A stretch of DNA of 58,520 bases from NCBI RefSeq assembly GCF_008123425.1, contig NZ_VSSS01000072.1, positions 1 through 58,520 on the forward strand, given 5' to 3'. How positions within the stretch are numbered: position 1 is the stretch's first letter; each line of letters begins with the position of its first letter. This stretch comes from Bradyrhizobium rifense. Its GTDB lineage: Bacteria > Pseudomonadota > Alphaproteobacteria > Rhizobiales > Xanthobacteraceae. This document shows positions 46,956-55,669 of the stretch, piece by piece. The notes below the pieces were generated by a model. It saw only the letters and a program-made list of their open reading frames with translations, did not search any database and was not told the DNA's origin. Made by a program: the position numbers and the translations under genes.

Positions 46956-48137
46956 CTATTCCGCCGGACACGCCGCGACTGCGGCCTGCCTGCGGTCGAG
47001 TTGGAGGCTCCACAGCGCCAGCACGAGTCCGATCGCCGTGATTCCGGCCGCGACCAGCGGCAGCGCGGAGAGGCCGAGCCCGCGATCGATGGTGACGCCG
47101 CCGGCCCAGGCACCGAGCGCATTGCCGAGATTGAACGCGGCGATGTTGAGGCTCGAGGCGAGCGTGCGGCCGCTCGGGCCGGCTGCTTCCAGCACGCGAA
47201 GCTGCAGCGGCGCGACCGTCGCAAACGCCGCGATGCCAAGCAGCAGGATCAGCCCAATGGTGGGGATCTTGACCGACAGCACGGCGGAGAGACCAAGCAA
47301 CACGATGGCGAGCGCGGCGAGTGTGCCGATCAGCGCACGCGCGAGACCACGATCGGCGAGCTTGCCGCCGGCGACATTGCCGATCGCAAGTCCGACGCCG
47401 AACACCAGCAGGATCGGCGAGACAGCGGCCTCCGAAAAGCCGGTGAAGCGTGTCAGGATCGGCTGGACATAGGTGAAGACGACGAACAGGCCGGCAAAGC
47501 CGAACACGGTCATGGCAAGGCCGAGCAGCACCTGCGGCCGGCCAAGCACCGCGATCTCCTCCGCAAGCGAGATCGGCTTGTCGCCGTTGCCGACATGGCC
47601 GGGCACGAGCGCTGCCACCACCGCAATGGCGATCACGCCGATCACCGTCACCGCCCAGAACGCCGCGCGCCAGCCGAGCATCAGGCCGAACCAGGCGCCG
47701 AAGGGAACGCCGAGCAGTGTCGCGACCGTGAGGCCGATGAACATGGTCGATATCGCCGAGGCGCGTTTGTCCTCGGCAACCAGACTCGTGGCAACGACCG
47801 AACCGACACCGAAGAAGGTACCGTGGGCCAGCGAGGTCAGCACGCGCGCCGCCATTAGGAGCTCGTAGTTCGGCGCGAGCGCGCAGGCTGCATTGCCGAG
47901 CGTGAAGATCGCCATCAGCGCCAGCAGCACGGTCTTTCGCGGCAGCCGGCGGGTCGCGAGCGTCAGCACGGGCGCGCCGACGAACACGCCGAGCGCATAG
48001 CCGGAGATCAGCAGGCCCGCGACCGGCACGGAGACATACATGTCGGCGGCGACCTGGAGCAGCAGGCCCATGATGATGAATTCGGTGGTGCCGATGCCGA
48101 AGGCACCGGCGGTGAGCGCGAGGACGGCGGGAGGCAT
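46956..48137 (-). CDS. MFS transporter, DHA1/AraJ-like
   Basis: 393 residues with twelve predicted helices and the family start MPPAVLALTAGAFGIGTTEFIIMGLL, typical of sugar-efflux or drug-efflux permeases. The ATG at 48137 directly follows the stem of a hairpin in its leader; an in-frame ATG at 48167 would add ten residues. It is divergent from a LysR gene and upstream of the aldo/keto reductase. Confidence 0.9.
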   Translation of the reverse strand: MPPAVLALTAGAFGIGTTEFIIMGLLLQVAADMYVSVPVAGLLISGYALGVFVGAPVLTLATRRLPRKTVLLALMAIFTLGNAACALAPNYELLMAARVLTSLAHGTFFGVGSVVATSLVAEDKRASAISTMFIGLTVATLLGVPFGAWFGLMLGWRAAFWAVTVIGVIAIAVVAALVPGHVGNGDKPISLAEEIAVLGRPQVLLGLAMTVFGFAGLFVVFTYVQPILTRFTGFSEAAVSPILLVFGVGLAIGNVAGGKLADRGLARALIGTLAALAIVLLGLSAVLSVKIPTIGLILLLGIAAFATVAPLQLRVLEAAGPSGRTLASSLNIAAFNLGNALGAWAGGVTIDRGLGLSALPLVAAGITAIGLVLALWSLQLDRRQAAVAACPAE

Positions 48138-48169
48138 GCGTGGCTCCGATGGATGAAGACGAGCCACGC
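48138..48169 (-). promoter_or_regulatory. Start-codon hairpin of the MFS gene
   Basis: Perfect 9-bp inverted repeat GCGTGGCTC / GAGCCACGC with a 14-base loop. On the minus strand the second arm contains the GGAG ribosome-binding site and ends right at the ATG, so folding would hide the start. Confidence 0.5.
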
Positions 48170-48189
48170 AGATAGCCGCGCCGCAGCAA

Positions 48190-48219
48190 AATCATTAGAA
48201 TGTCCGCAATCCAATCATT
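48190..48219. promoter_or_regulatory. Possible LysR operator with AATCATT repeats
   Basis: AATCATT occurs twice, at 48190-48196 and 48213-48219, 23 bases apart, within the 99-base gap between the divergent LysR and MFS genes. LysR-type sites usually show T-N11-A dyads about two turns long; the repeats are direct, so this is a weak candidate. Confidence 0.25.
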
Positions 48220-48236
48220 TGTGACGTGAATTCAAC

Positions 48237-49190
48237 ATGGCCCGTTTCGACACCAACCGTTCCGCCGAGATGGAGGTTTTCGTCCGCGTCGTCGACTTGG
48301 GCGGATTCACCCAGGCCGCGCGAAAACTGCGCCTGACGCCGTCGGGCGTCAGCAAGCTGATCTCGCGGCTGGAGGCGCGGCTCGGCTCGCGACTGATCAA
48401 CCGCACCACGCGCAAGCTGACGCTGACGGAGGAAGGCCAGACCTTCTACCAGCGCGCCGTGCGCATCCTCGGCGAGATGGAGGAAGCCGAACGCGAAGCG
48501 GCATCCGGCGCCACGCCGCGCGGCCGGCTCACGGTCAACAGCAACATCCCCTTCGGCATGCTGCACCTGATGCCGCTGATCCCGCGCTTTCTCAGAGAGC
48601 ACCCCGACGTCACGCTCGACCTGGTGCTGACCGACACGCTGATCGACCTGATGCAGGAGCGCGCCGATGTCGCCATCCGCGTCGGCCCCCTGCGCGCCTC
48701 ACGCCTCGTCGCGCGAAAACTCGGCACCAGCCGCATGGTCGTGGTCGGCGCACCGGATTATCTGGCCCGCGCGGGCACACCGAGGACACCGGCGGATCTC
48801 GCCGACCATCGCGGCATCGGCTGGACCTTTCCGCGCTCGATCCGCGGCTGGCCATTCAAGCGCGGCGACCGCACCGAGGAGGCGGTGCCGCCGCCGGCCG
48901 CGCGCGCCAGCGATGGCGAGATAGCCCGCCGCCTTGCGCTCGGCGGCGTTGGCCTTGCCCGTCTCGCCCTCTTCCACATCGGCCCCGACATCGAAGCCGG
49001 ACATCTTGTTCCGGTTCTTCAAAGCTACAATCCCGGCGACCGCGAAGACATCCATGCCGTCTATGTCGGCCACACAGCGCCGCTGCCCGCGCGCGTGCGC
49101 GCCTTCATCGATTTTCTGGCTGAACACGTGCGGGTGAACGACCCGGCGTTGAAGCGTGCGCAGGATGGGGAGTGGAAATTGGTGGGATGA
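48237..49190 (+). CDS. LysR-family transcriptional regulator
   Basis: 317 residues. The N-terminal winged HTH (FVRVVDLGGFTQAARKLRLTPSGVSKLISRLEARLGSRLINRTTRKLTLTEEG, residues about 14-65) is typical, followed by a substrate-binding domain (RLTVNSNIPFGMLHLMPLIPRFL). It is divergent from the MFS-reductase pair, the standard LysR layout, so it probably controls that pair in response to the transported compound. Confidence 0.93.
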   Translation: MARFDTNRSAEMEVFVRVVDLGGFTQAARKLRLTPSGVSKLISRLEARLGSRLINRTTRKLTLTEEGQTFYQRAVRILGEMEEAEREAASGATPRGRLTVNSNIPFGMLHLMPLIPRFLREHPDVTLDLVLTDTLIDLMQERADVAIRVGPLRASRLVARKLGTSRMVVVGAPDYLARAGTPRTPADLADHRGIGWTFPRSIRGWPFKRGDRTEEAVPPPAARASDGEIARRLALGGVGLARLALFHIGPDIEAGHLVPVLQSYNPGDREDIHAVYVGHTAPLPARVRAFIDFLAEHVRVNDPALKRAQDGEWKLVG

Positions 49191-49521
49191 GGCAAATGGG
49201 GCGAGAGAGCAAAGGGCTTCGACGACGATGGAACTTTCGACGCGCCACGATCTGAGGCAAAAGTTTTCGCGCAATCTCGAGAACGCGCGACCGCCGCAAT
49301 TTTCGTCACGCTGTCGATAAATTCATCCGGCAATATGCATTGCGTGTACACGTCACGATTTTCGACAGCAGGAATCGCGCGAGCAACCGTTCACAACTTC
49401 GTTCAAGAATAGCATCTGCTTGACAGGCATTCTCAGCCATCGCAGTTTTAGGTTGAATAACCCATCGAATGATTTTGCTTTGCTCGTTTGACTTTCCAGG
49501 CACCGAACGCGGAGCATTCAT
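49191..49521 (+). promoter_or_regulatory. Upstream region of the adhesin gene
   Basis: 331 bases, clearly less GC-rich than the genes. A perfect TTGACA hexamer lies at 49420-49425 but its -10 is poor. GGAG precedes the ATG at 49522. No gene is seen here. Confidence 0.4.
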
Positions 49522-52500
49522 ATGACGGTTATTCCTCCCGCCAGTGGCGTGACGATCCACAACGGCGACACGATGGATGTCAGTTACGGCGCTTCGGTCG
49601 ATAGCACGACGATCGAAACTGGTGGCTTGCAGACGGTCGGCGGATCTTTTTCAACAAGCACGGCAACCCACACTGTCATCGCTGGCGGGGAACAGGACGT
49701 TATCCTTGATGGCGTCGCCAGCTACACAACTATCAACCAGGGCGGAATCCAGCGCGTAACTGGCGAATTTGTCCACGAAGGCCCAACGCCCGGCGCGGTT
49801 GATCACACCACGATCAATGGCGGCGGCGAGCAGGACATTGACACCGGCACCGCAACGACGACGACGGTCAATTCCGGCGGCGTGCAGAATGTGACGAATG
49901 GTGGCAGCGCCAGCGGCACGATCGTCAATTCCGGCGGTGTCCTCAAAGTTTCGGGTGAAACGATAGAAACGGCGCCCGTGTATCCGCCGCCGGTTATCCA
50001 AAGCGTGGCGACCGCGGCAACCATCAACGACCAGGGCGAATTCGACGTCACCGGCGGCGGGACCGCAGTGAACACCATCGTCAATGGCGGCGTCATGACC
50101 GTCTCGGGATCGATACCGGATCCGTTCGCCAACGTTCCCGGCCAGCCGGCCGTCGACGCCAGCACGGCGACCGGCACCACGGTCAAGGATTTTGGAACGT
50201 TGACGGTATCGAACGGAGCGCTGGTTTCCGGGACGATACTCCAGATTTTCGGCACGCTGAATGTGAATGCAGGTGGCACCGCGACCGGCACGATCATCGA
50301 TGGCGGAACGATTCAGCTGTCCGCCGGCGCGACGGCGACTAACACGACCGTCAATCAGTACGGAGCTCTCATCGTCCTCGGTAACGCCGATTTTTCGGGG
50401 ACAGTGTTCAACGCCAACAGCATTCTCGAGATCGGCGGCGGTACGATTGAGAACGGATTTACTGCTGCGAACAGCATGACGCTGCAGGTTTTGGACGGTG
50501 GTGTTCTCAACAACAGCACAGTCTCCGCAGGCGCAACGCTCATCCTTGAAGCCGGCTCCACGCAATCCAATACCACATTCCAGAGTGGCGCAACGCTTGT
50601 TGCCGACTACGGTTACACGGCGAACGGCTTCACCGTATCGAACGGCATGTTTTTCAAGGTGTACGGCACAGCCACGAACACCACGATATCAACTGGTGGC
50701 CAGCAAATCGTAGGCCTCGCCGACTTAGGCGGCACCGCGACTAACACCGTTATCAATGGCGGCGAACAGGATGTCGGGCTAGCCTCCACCGCGAGCTACA
50801 CCACGATCAATACCGGCGGCATTCAGCGCGTCACCGGCATCTATATGCACGATATGCCGGGTCCAGGGCGGGCGGATCACACCACCGTCAATAATGGCGG
50901 CGAGCAGGACGTCGACACTGGCTACGTGACGTCAACCACCGTCAATGCCGGCGGTGTCCAGAATCTCACCAATGGGGGCTTTGCCGGCGGCACCATCGTT
51001 AAATCGGGCGGAGTCATCAATGCTTCGGGAGAGACGATCTATTATCCTCCGGGAGGCCCATACGGTGCCGTCATCAGAAGCGAAATCGATTCGGCCGTTG
51101 TCGGCAGCGGCGGCCAGTTGCACGTGACCGGGGCAGGGATCGCCAAGAACGCCACCATCAATGGCGGTGTGATGACGGTTTCGGGATCCATTGCGGACCC
51201 CACGAACAACCCAGGCGTACCGGCGGTCGACGCCAGCGCGGCGAGCGGAACAATCCTCAATTCAGGAAGCCTCTCCGTCTCCAACAGCGGCATCCTCACC
51301 TCGACGACCCTCAACGGCGGCACGCTTGACGTGCTTGATCAGGGCACCGCGAACGCGTCGACAATTCATCTTGGCGCGATAGAACTCGTCGAAGCGGGTG
51401 GCATTGTCGGCGCGACCACGATCGGCGGCGGTACGCTTGATCTCAAGGCGGGCGCGGTGTCCGACGACGCAATCACCTTCTCCGGCCAAGGCACACTCAA
51501 GATCGAGCAGAAGCTGACTTCGGGCTCATCGACCTTTGCAAGCCAGGTCAAGGGCATCTCGCTCGGTGACCAGATTGATCTTTCCGGGCTGTCCTATACC
51601 AGCGGCGCAACGGCGACTGTATCCGGCTCGACACTCACGGTCAGCAGCGGTACGGCCAGCGAGACTTTCACACTGGCGGATACTTCGGTTACGCGTTTCG
51701 GCATCACGAAAGACGGCTCCGGCGGCATTCTGCTGACAGCCGCGGCGCTGCCCTCCATCGCTGGAGCCATATCGGGACAAACGACCAGCAACGAAGCGGC
51801 GATCAATCCATTCGCGACTGTCACGATCACAGATCCAAACGCAGGAGCAACGGATAGCCTCATCATCACGCTTGCGGGCGCGGCCGGCATTCTGTCCGGG
51901 ACAGGACTGATCTCTCTTGGAAACGGAATCTACGAACTTGCAGCGACCAGCGCTGACAAGCTGACCGCCGAACTGCACGCCCTCACCTTTGTGGCCTCGC
52001 CGCACGGAGACGGCAGCGCAACGACCACGTTCACTCTGAGCGACACCAGCAGCGTGGGCTTGACGGTCAGCGACGCCCACACGTCCGTCATAGACACACA
52101 TCAAGCCGGTCCCACGACGATCAACGGCCCGGCATCCGGTTATGCGACCATTGAGGGCACGACGGGCAACGACATCATCCACGCCTATGGCATGTTCAAT
52201 ATCATCCACAGCAACGGCGGGAACGACACGATCTACGCCGGACTATACGGCACAGTCGATGTGCCGAGCGGCGACAGCACCGTCCATCTGGAGGGGTTCG
52301 GCAACCGCGTAACCGGTGGCGACGGCAATGTCACCGTGACGGGATCGACTGGCGCCACCATGATGACGCTCGGCAATGGCAACGACACCATCGACGCCGG
52401 CGGATACGGGAACATCATCACGTTGGGCAACGGCAACAATATTGTCCATCCGGGTGACGGCGCGAGCACAACGACGGCTGGCAACGGCAACAACCAGGTC

Positions 52501-53151
52501 ACGCTCTCGGGATTTGGCAACACGGTCGTGCTTGGAAATGGCAACGATCTCGTCACGGGCGGAGGCGGCGCCAACAGTGTCACTCTCGGCGATGGCAACA
52601 ACACCGTGAATCTCGGCGGGATGGTCAACCAGATCACCGTCGGCTCGGGAACAAACACGATCATCGCCGGCAACGGAGCGGATAACGTCGTTGCCGGCGC
52701 GGGCCACGATACGATCACACTTGGCGGGGTCGCCAATCACGTGGTGCTCAACGGCTCCACGGCAAATGTGACAAACCAGATTGGCCTGGACGTCATGACC
52801 GCCAATGGCGGATCAGACCAGTTCAACTTTGTCGGGTTCGGCAATCAGGCGATCATCAATGGCGCTGCCCATGTCAACATCAGCGATCACAGCTCGGGCC
52901 TGACCGTCTCTGTCAACTCCAGCAACCAATTCGACACGATCTCCGGATTTGGTAACGACCCGCTCGGCGTCATCGATCTTGGGAACGGCGCAGGCAATTA
53001 CCACTCCGTCGCCGACATTATGAGCGCGCTGAGAAGCGATGGGCATGGCGGGACCCTGCTTGCCCTGGGCAGTGCTCCGAGCGCAGGGTCTCTCGATTTC
53101 GTCGACACCGCGATCAGCCAATTGCACGCATCAAACTTCGTGATCGTGTAG
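49522..53151 (+). CDS. Large secreted AIDA-repeat / RTX-like adhesin
   Basis: 1209 residues without a Sec signal. Residues about 20-660 are AIDA-type repeats (TTVNSGGVQNVTNGG-like units of about 19 residues). Residues 740-860 look cadherin-like. Residues about 875-1070 carry glycine/asparagine-rich RTX-like repeats (LGNGNDTIDAGGYGN) in which Asn often replaces the usual calcium-binding Asp. The C-terminus (QLHASNFVIV) resembles type I secretion signals; there is no autotransporter barrel. It is likely a cell-surface or biofilm adhesin. No T1SS genes lie beside it. Use of A/T-richer codons than neighbours hints at transfer. Confidence 0.88.
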   Translation: MTVIPPASGVTIHNGDTMDVSYGASVDSTTIETGGLQTVGGSFSTSTATHTVIAGGEQDVILDGVASYTTINQGGIQRVTGEFVHEGPTPGAVDHTTINGGGEQDIDTGTATTTTVNSGGVQNVTNGGSASGTIVNSGGVLKVSGETIETAPVYPPPVIQSVATAATINDQGEFDVTGGGTAVNTIVNGGVMTVSGSIPDPFANVPGQPAVDASTATGTTVKDFGTLTVSNGALVSGTILQIFGTLNVNAGGTATGTIIDGGTIQLSAGATATNTTVNQYGALIVLGNADFSGTVFNANSILEIGGGTIENGFTAANSMTLQVLDGGVLNNSTVSAGATLILEAGSTQSNTTFQSGATLVADYGYTANGFTVSNGMFFKVYGTATNTTISTGGQQIVGLADLGGTATNTVINGGEQDVGLASTASYTTINTGGIQRVTGIYMHDMPGPGRADHTTVNNGGEQDVDTGYVTSTTVNAGGVQNLTNGGFAGGTIVKSGGVINASGETIYYPPGGPYGAVIRSEIDSAVVGSGGQLHVTGAGIAKNATINGGVMTVSGSIADPTNNPGVPAVDASAASGTILNSGSLSVSNSGILTSTTLNGGTLDVLDQGTANASTIHLGAIELVEAGGIVGATTIGGGTLDLKAGAVSDDAITFSGQGTLKIEQKLTSGSSTFASQVKGISLGDQIDLSGLSYTSGATATVSGSTLTVSSGTASETFTLADTSVTRFGITKDGSGGILLTAAALPSIAGAISGQTTSNEAAINPFATVTITDPNAGATDSLIITLAGAAGILSGTGLISLGNGIYELAATSADKLTAELHALTFVASPHGDGSATTTFTLSDTSSVGLTVSDAHTSVIDTHQAGPTTINGPASGYATIEGTTGNDIIHAYGMFNIIHSNGGNDTIYAGLYGTVDVPSGDSTVHLEGFGNRVTGGDGNVTVTGSTGATMMTLGNGNDTIDAGGYGNIITLGNGNNIVHPGDGASTTTAGNGNNQVTLSGFGNTVVLGNGNDLVTGGGGANSVTLGDGNNTVNLGGMVNQITVGSGTNTIIAGNGADNVVAGAGHDTITLGGVANHVVLNGSTANVTNQIGLDVMTANGGSDQFNFVGFGNQAIINGAAHVNISDHSSGLTVSVNSSNQFDTISGFGNDPLGVIDLGNGAGNYHSVADIMSALRSDGHGGTLLALGSAPSAGSLDFVDTAISQLHASNFVIV
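49684..51290 (+). repeat. Internal duplication in the adhesin gene
   Basis: Residues about 55-235 and 413-590 of the adhesin align along their length with an offset of 358-359 residues (about 1074 bases): GGEQDV, SYTTIN, GGIQRVTG, GGVQN, MTVSGSI, AVDAS all recur in order. The copies have diverged clearly, so the event is not very recent. Confidence 0.8.
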
Positions 53152-53298
53152 AGCCAGGCTTGTTTGCAACGCGCTTCACGAAAGTCAGGTTCGCTCGCAT
53201 GATCGAAAGCTTGGCAGACCGGCCAGAAGCGTTCTCCAACGCGCGAAAGCGTTGGACTTTGGCCTGTCCACATCGAAGTGCGAATGACCTTGGTTGGC

Positions 53299-53388
53299 TG
53301 GCGGAGAGAGTGGGATTCGAACCCACGGTACGGTTTCCCGCACACACGCTTTCCAAGCGTGCGCCTTAAGCCACTCGGCCATCTCTCC
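53299..53388 (-). tRNA. tRNA-Ser (GGA anticodon)
   Basis: Read on the minus strand the acceptor stem is GGAGAGA/TCTCTCC with encoded CCA. The anticodon stem CACGC/GCGTG encloses loop TTGGAAA, giving anticodon GGA for UCC codons. A long variable arm, required for a serine tRNA, and the GGTTCGAATCC T-loop are present. 90 bases including CCA. Confidence 0.95.
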
Positions 53389-53584
53389 GGAGCGCCTTCT
53401 CTTGAAGGGGCGCCGGCGATTTTGCAAGGGATCGCGGATAAATCAGGTGAATTTTCCGCAACATGTTGTATTTGCGGGGGAATATCTCGCATCACAAGAC
53501 CGCCCGGAACCCACCTCAGGCTGAACCCGTCGCGGGTTTGGCGCGACGATTCACTCAAGGACGCCAAACACGACCGGGGACGCC

Positions 53585-53926
53585 ATGACCATCTGCAAAA
53601 CCATTGCCGCACTGAGCCTGATCCTGGCCCTTGGCGCCGCCTTGACAGCGTCGGCCAACGCACAGGCCTGTACCCGGCAGGGCGTCGATGTGACCTGCGA
53701 GGATGGACGGCGCGGCGTGCTTTCGGGCGATGCCATCCTCTGGCCGGACGGTACCCGCTCCAGCTCGACCCCGCATCAGAGCGTGATCATCGGCAACAAA
53801 AGCTCGGTGCATGTCGGGCCCGGCGTGTTCGTCGGCCAGGGCAAGGGCATGGTGCCAATGGACGATCCGAACGCGCCAAACAAGCGGCAGTGCGCGATTC
53901 TCGATGGCGTGTCGTATTGCTATTGA
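53585..53926 (+). CDS. Small exported protein
   Basis: 113 residues with a Sec signal (MTICKTIAALSLILALGAALTASANAQA). The mature part contains several cysteines (ACTRQGVDVTCEDG and KRQCAILDGVSYCY), which likely form disulfides in the periplasm, and Gly/Asp-rich loops. No named family recognised. A hairpin follows the stop. Confidence 0.75.
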   Translation: MTICKTIAALSLILALGAALTASANAQACTRQGVDVTCEDGRRGVLSGDAILWPDGTRSSSTPHQSVIIGNKSSVHVGPGVFVGQGKGMVPMDDPNAPNKRQCAILDGVSYCY

Positions 53927-53933
53927 GGCTCGC

Positions 53934-53957
53934 CTCTCCCCGTGGAAACGGGGAGAG
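53934..53957. terminator. Hairpin between the exported-protein gene and otsA
   Basis: 10-bp stem CTCTCCCCGT / ACGGGGAGAG with a GGAA loop. It is 8 bases after the plus-strand stop and 12 bases past the otsA stop, so it may serve both convergent genes. No T run on the plus strand. Confidence 0.55.
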
Positions 53958-53968
53958 GGAGAAAAGAG

Positions 53969-55432
53969 TCAGATCAACCGCACGCCCGAGATCGCCGACT
54001 TCAGCCAGCGCAGCGCCTGCGGCGGCTGCGATGCGAGCGGGGCGGCCGCGACTTTCTCGGTACGGCACTTCTCCAGCTCGGCGACGAAATCCGACGACCA
54101 TTGCTGGATGGTGTGGCCGCGCAGCGTCTTCATCATCGCGTCCCAGCGTATCTTGCGCTCGGTGAGCGGCATCGCAGCGGCGACCGCGATGGCCCGGGCC
54201 ATGCCGTCGATATCGTGCGGATTGACCAGCAGCGCGGTCTCGAGCTCGTTGGCGGCACCGGCGAATTTCGACAGCACCAGCACGCCTGGATCGGCCGGGT
54301 TTTGCGCGGCGACATATTCCTTGGCGACAAGGTTCATGCCGTCATGCAGCGGCGTCACCACGCCGATCTGCGCGGTGCGATAGAGGCCTGCCAGCACGGC
54401 CTGACTAAAACCCTTGTTGAGATAGCGGATCGGCGTCCAGTCGACCTCGCCATGGCGGCCGTTGACGTCGGTGACGAGGCGCGCGACCTCGTTCTGGAGA
54501 TTGCCATACGCTTCGATCGCGCCACGCGACGGGTTGGCGATCTGCAGCAGCGAGATGCTGCGCGCAAACTGCGGCTGATCGGTCCAGAGCCGATCGAACG
54601 CGCTGATGCGGTTGACGAGTCCCTTCGAATAATCGAGCCGGTCGACGCCGATCGCGAGCCGCTCGCCGTTCAGGCTGCGGCGCAGACGCGAGACGTCCGG
54701 ATGTGAGACCGACTTCGCGGCATAGGCTGCGAACTTCTCCGCGTCGATGCCGATCGGAAACACTTCGCAGCGCGTCCGTCCGTGCTGCGAAAGCACCACG
54801 CCGTCCTCGACAACGAGGCCGAGCTCGCCGCCGGCATAGCCGAGGAAATTCTGACAATCCTCGTCGGTCTGGAAACCGAGCAGGTCATAGGCCAGCATCG
54901 CCGTGATCAGCTCACGATGATTGGGTACGCCCTGCATCACCGCAGCGACCGGCCACGGCGTGTGCAGGAAGAAGCCGATGGGATCATCGACGCCGAGATC
55001 GCGCAGCTCCGCACCGAGCGCGAGGAAATGATAATCCTGCACCCAGAACGCAGTCTCCGGCTTGCGAAAGCGCATCAAGGCACGCGCCATGAACGCGTTG
55101 ACCTCGCGATAGCTGACATAGTCGTCGCGCGAGACGCGGATCAAATCGCTGCGCGAATGCAGCGCCGGCCATAACGCCGAATTGGCAAAACCTTCGTAAT
55201 AGCCGCCGTAATGCGCCGCCGGCAGATCCAGCGTCGCAATCGCGCCAGAGCCCAGTGCCTCGATCTCGGCGAACGGTTCCTTTTGATGGCCGTCACGCAC
55301 GCGGCCGGAGGAACCCACCCAGATGGCACCCGAATGCTCCACCACCGGAAGCAATGCCGCAGCGAGGCCGCCCGTCATGGGCTCGTTGGGTTTACCGCGC
55401 GCAACTCGATTCGAAACGACGACTAATTTCAC
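53969..55432 (-). CDS. otsA: Trehalose-6-phosphate synthase
   Basis: GT20 glycosyltransferase that joins UDP-glucose to glucose-6-phosphate. The 487-residue protein starts with VKLVVVSNRVARGKPNEPMTGG at a GTG (55432) with AGGAGG nine bases before it; an ATG seven codons earlier lies within the ribosome-binding region. Donor-binding sequence includes GVDRLDYSKGL, TPLHDGMNLVAKEY and NPHDIDGMA. Preceded by an EcfG-type promoter. Works with otsB. Confidence 0.95.
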   Translation of the reverse strand: MKLVVVSNRVARGKPNEPMTGGLAAALLPVVEHSGAIWVGSSGRVRDGHQKEPFAEIEALGSGAIATLDLPAAHYGGYYEGFANSALWPALHSRSDLIRVSRDDYVSYREVNAFMARALMRFRKPETAFWVQDYHFLALGAELRDLGVDDPIGFFLHTPWPVAAVMQGVPNHRELITAMLAYDLLGFQTDEDCQNFLGYAGGELGLVVEDGVVLSQHGRTRCEVFPIGIDAEKFAAYAAKSVSHPDVSRLRRSLNGERLAIGVDRLDYSKGLVNRISAFDRLWTDQPQFARSISLLQIANPSRGAIEAYGNLQNEVARLVTDVNGRHGEVDWTPIRYLNKGFSQAVLAGLYRTAQIGVVTPLHDGMNLVAKEYVAAQNPADPGVLVLSKFAGAANELETALLVNPHDIDGMARAIAVAAAMPLTERKIRWDAMMKTLRGHTIQQWSSDFVAELEKCRTEKVAAAPLASQPPQALRWLKSAISGVRLI

Positions 55433-55465
55433 AGGTCGTCCCCTCCTGTTCATTCCACGCTGTTT

Positions 55466-55490
55466 AACTGATGTTCATCAATATGGTTCC
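55466..55490 (-). promoter_or_regulatory. EcfG (general stress sigma) promoter of otsA
   Basis: On the minus strand GGAAC and GTT are separated by 17 bases (55490 down to 55466), matching the alphaproteobacterial EcfG/RpoE2 consensus. It lies 34 bases before the GTG start of otsA. Confidence 0.75.
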
Positions 55491-55669
55491 TGTCATCATT
55501 TCTTCGGATTGAAACCAAAATCGGGCGCGCGCGTTGGAACCTGTTTTCCCTTGAGGGAACCCGGCGATTTCATTCAACAAAGACAGCTTTCGTGACGGAG
55601 ATGGCCGCGCGAATGACGCGCGCAACGGAACCAACGCGAGGGACAATGTGGCTCTGCGATGACGCTGCC

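Noticed and set aside
52243..52740. Antisense open frames in the RTX-like part of the adhesin
   Set aside because: They mirror the glycine-rich repeats and have no own start signals.
53506..53531. EcfG-like promoter before the small exported protein (GGAAC-N17-CGTC)
   Set aside because: The -10 element lacks the final T of CGTT and is one base off in spacing, so it is weaker than the three listed.
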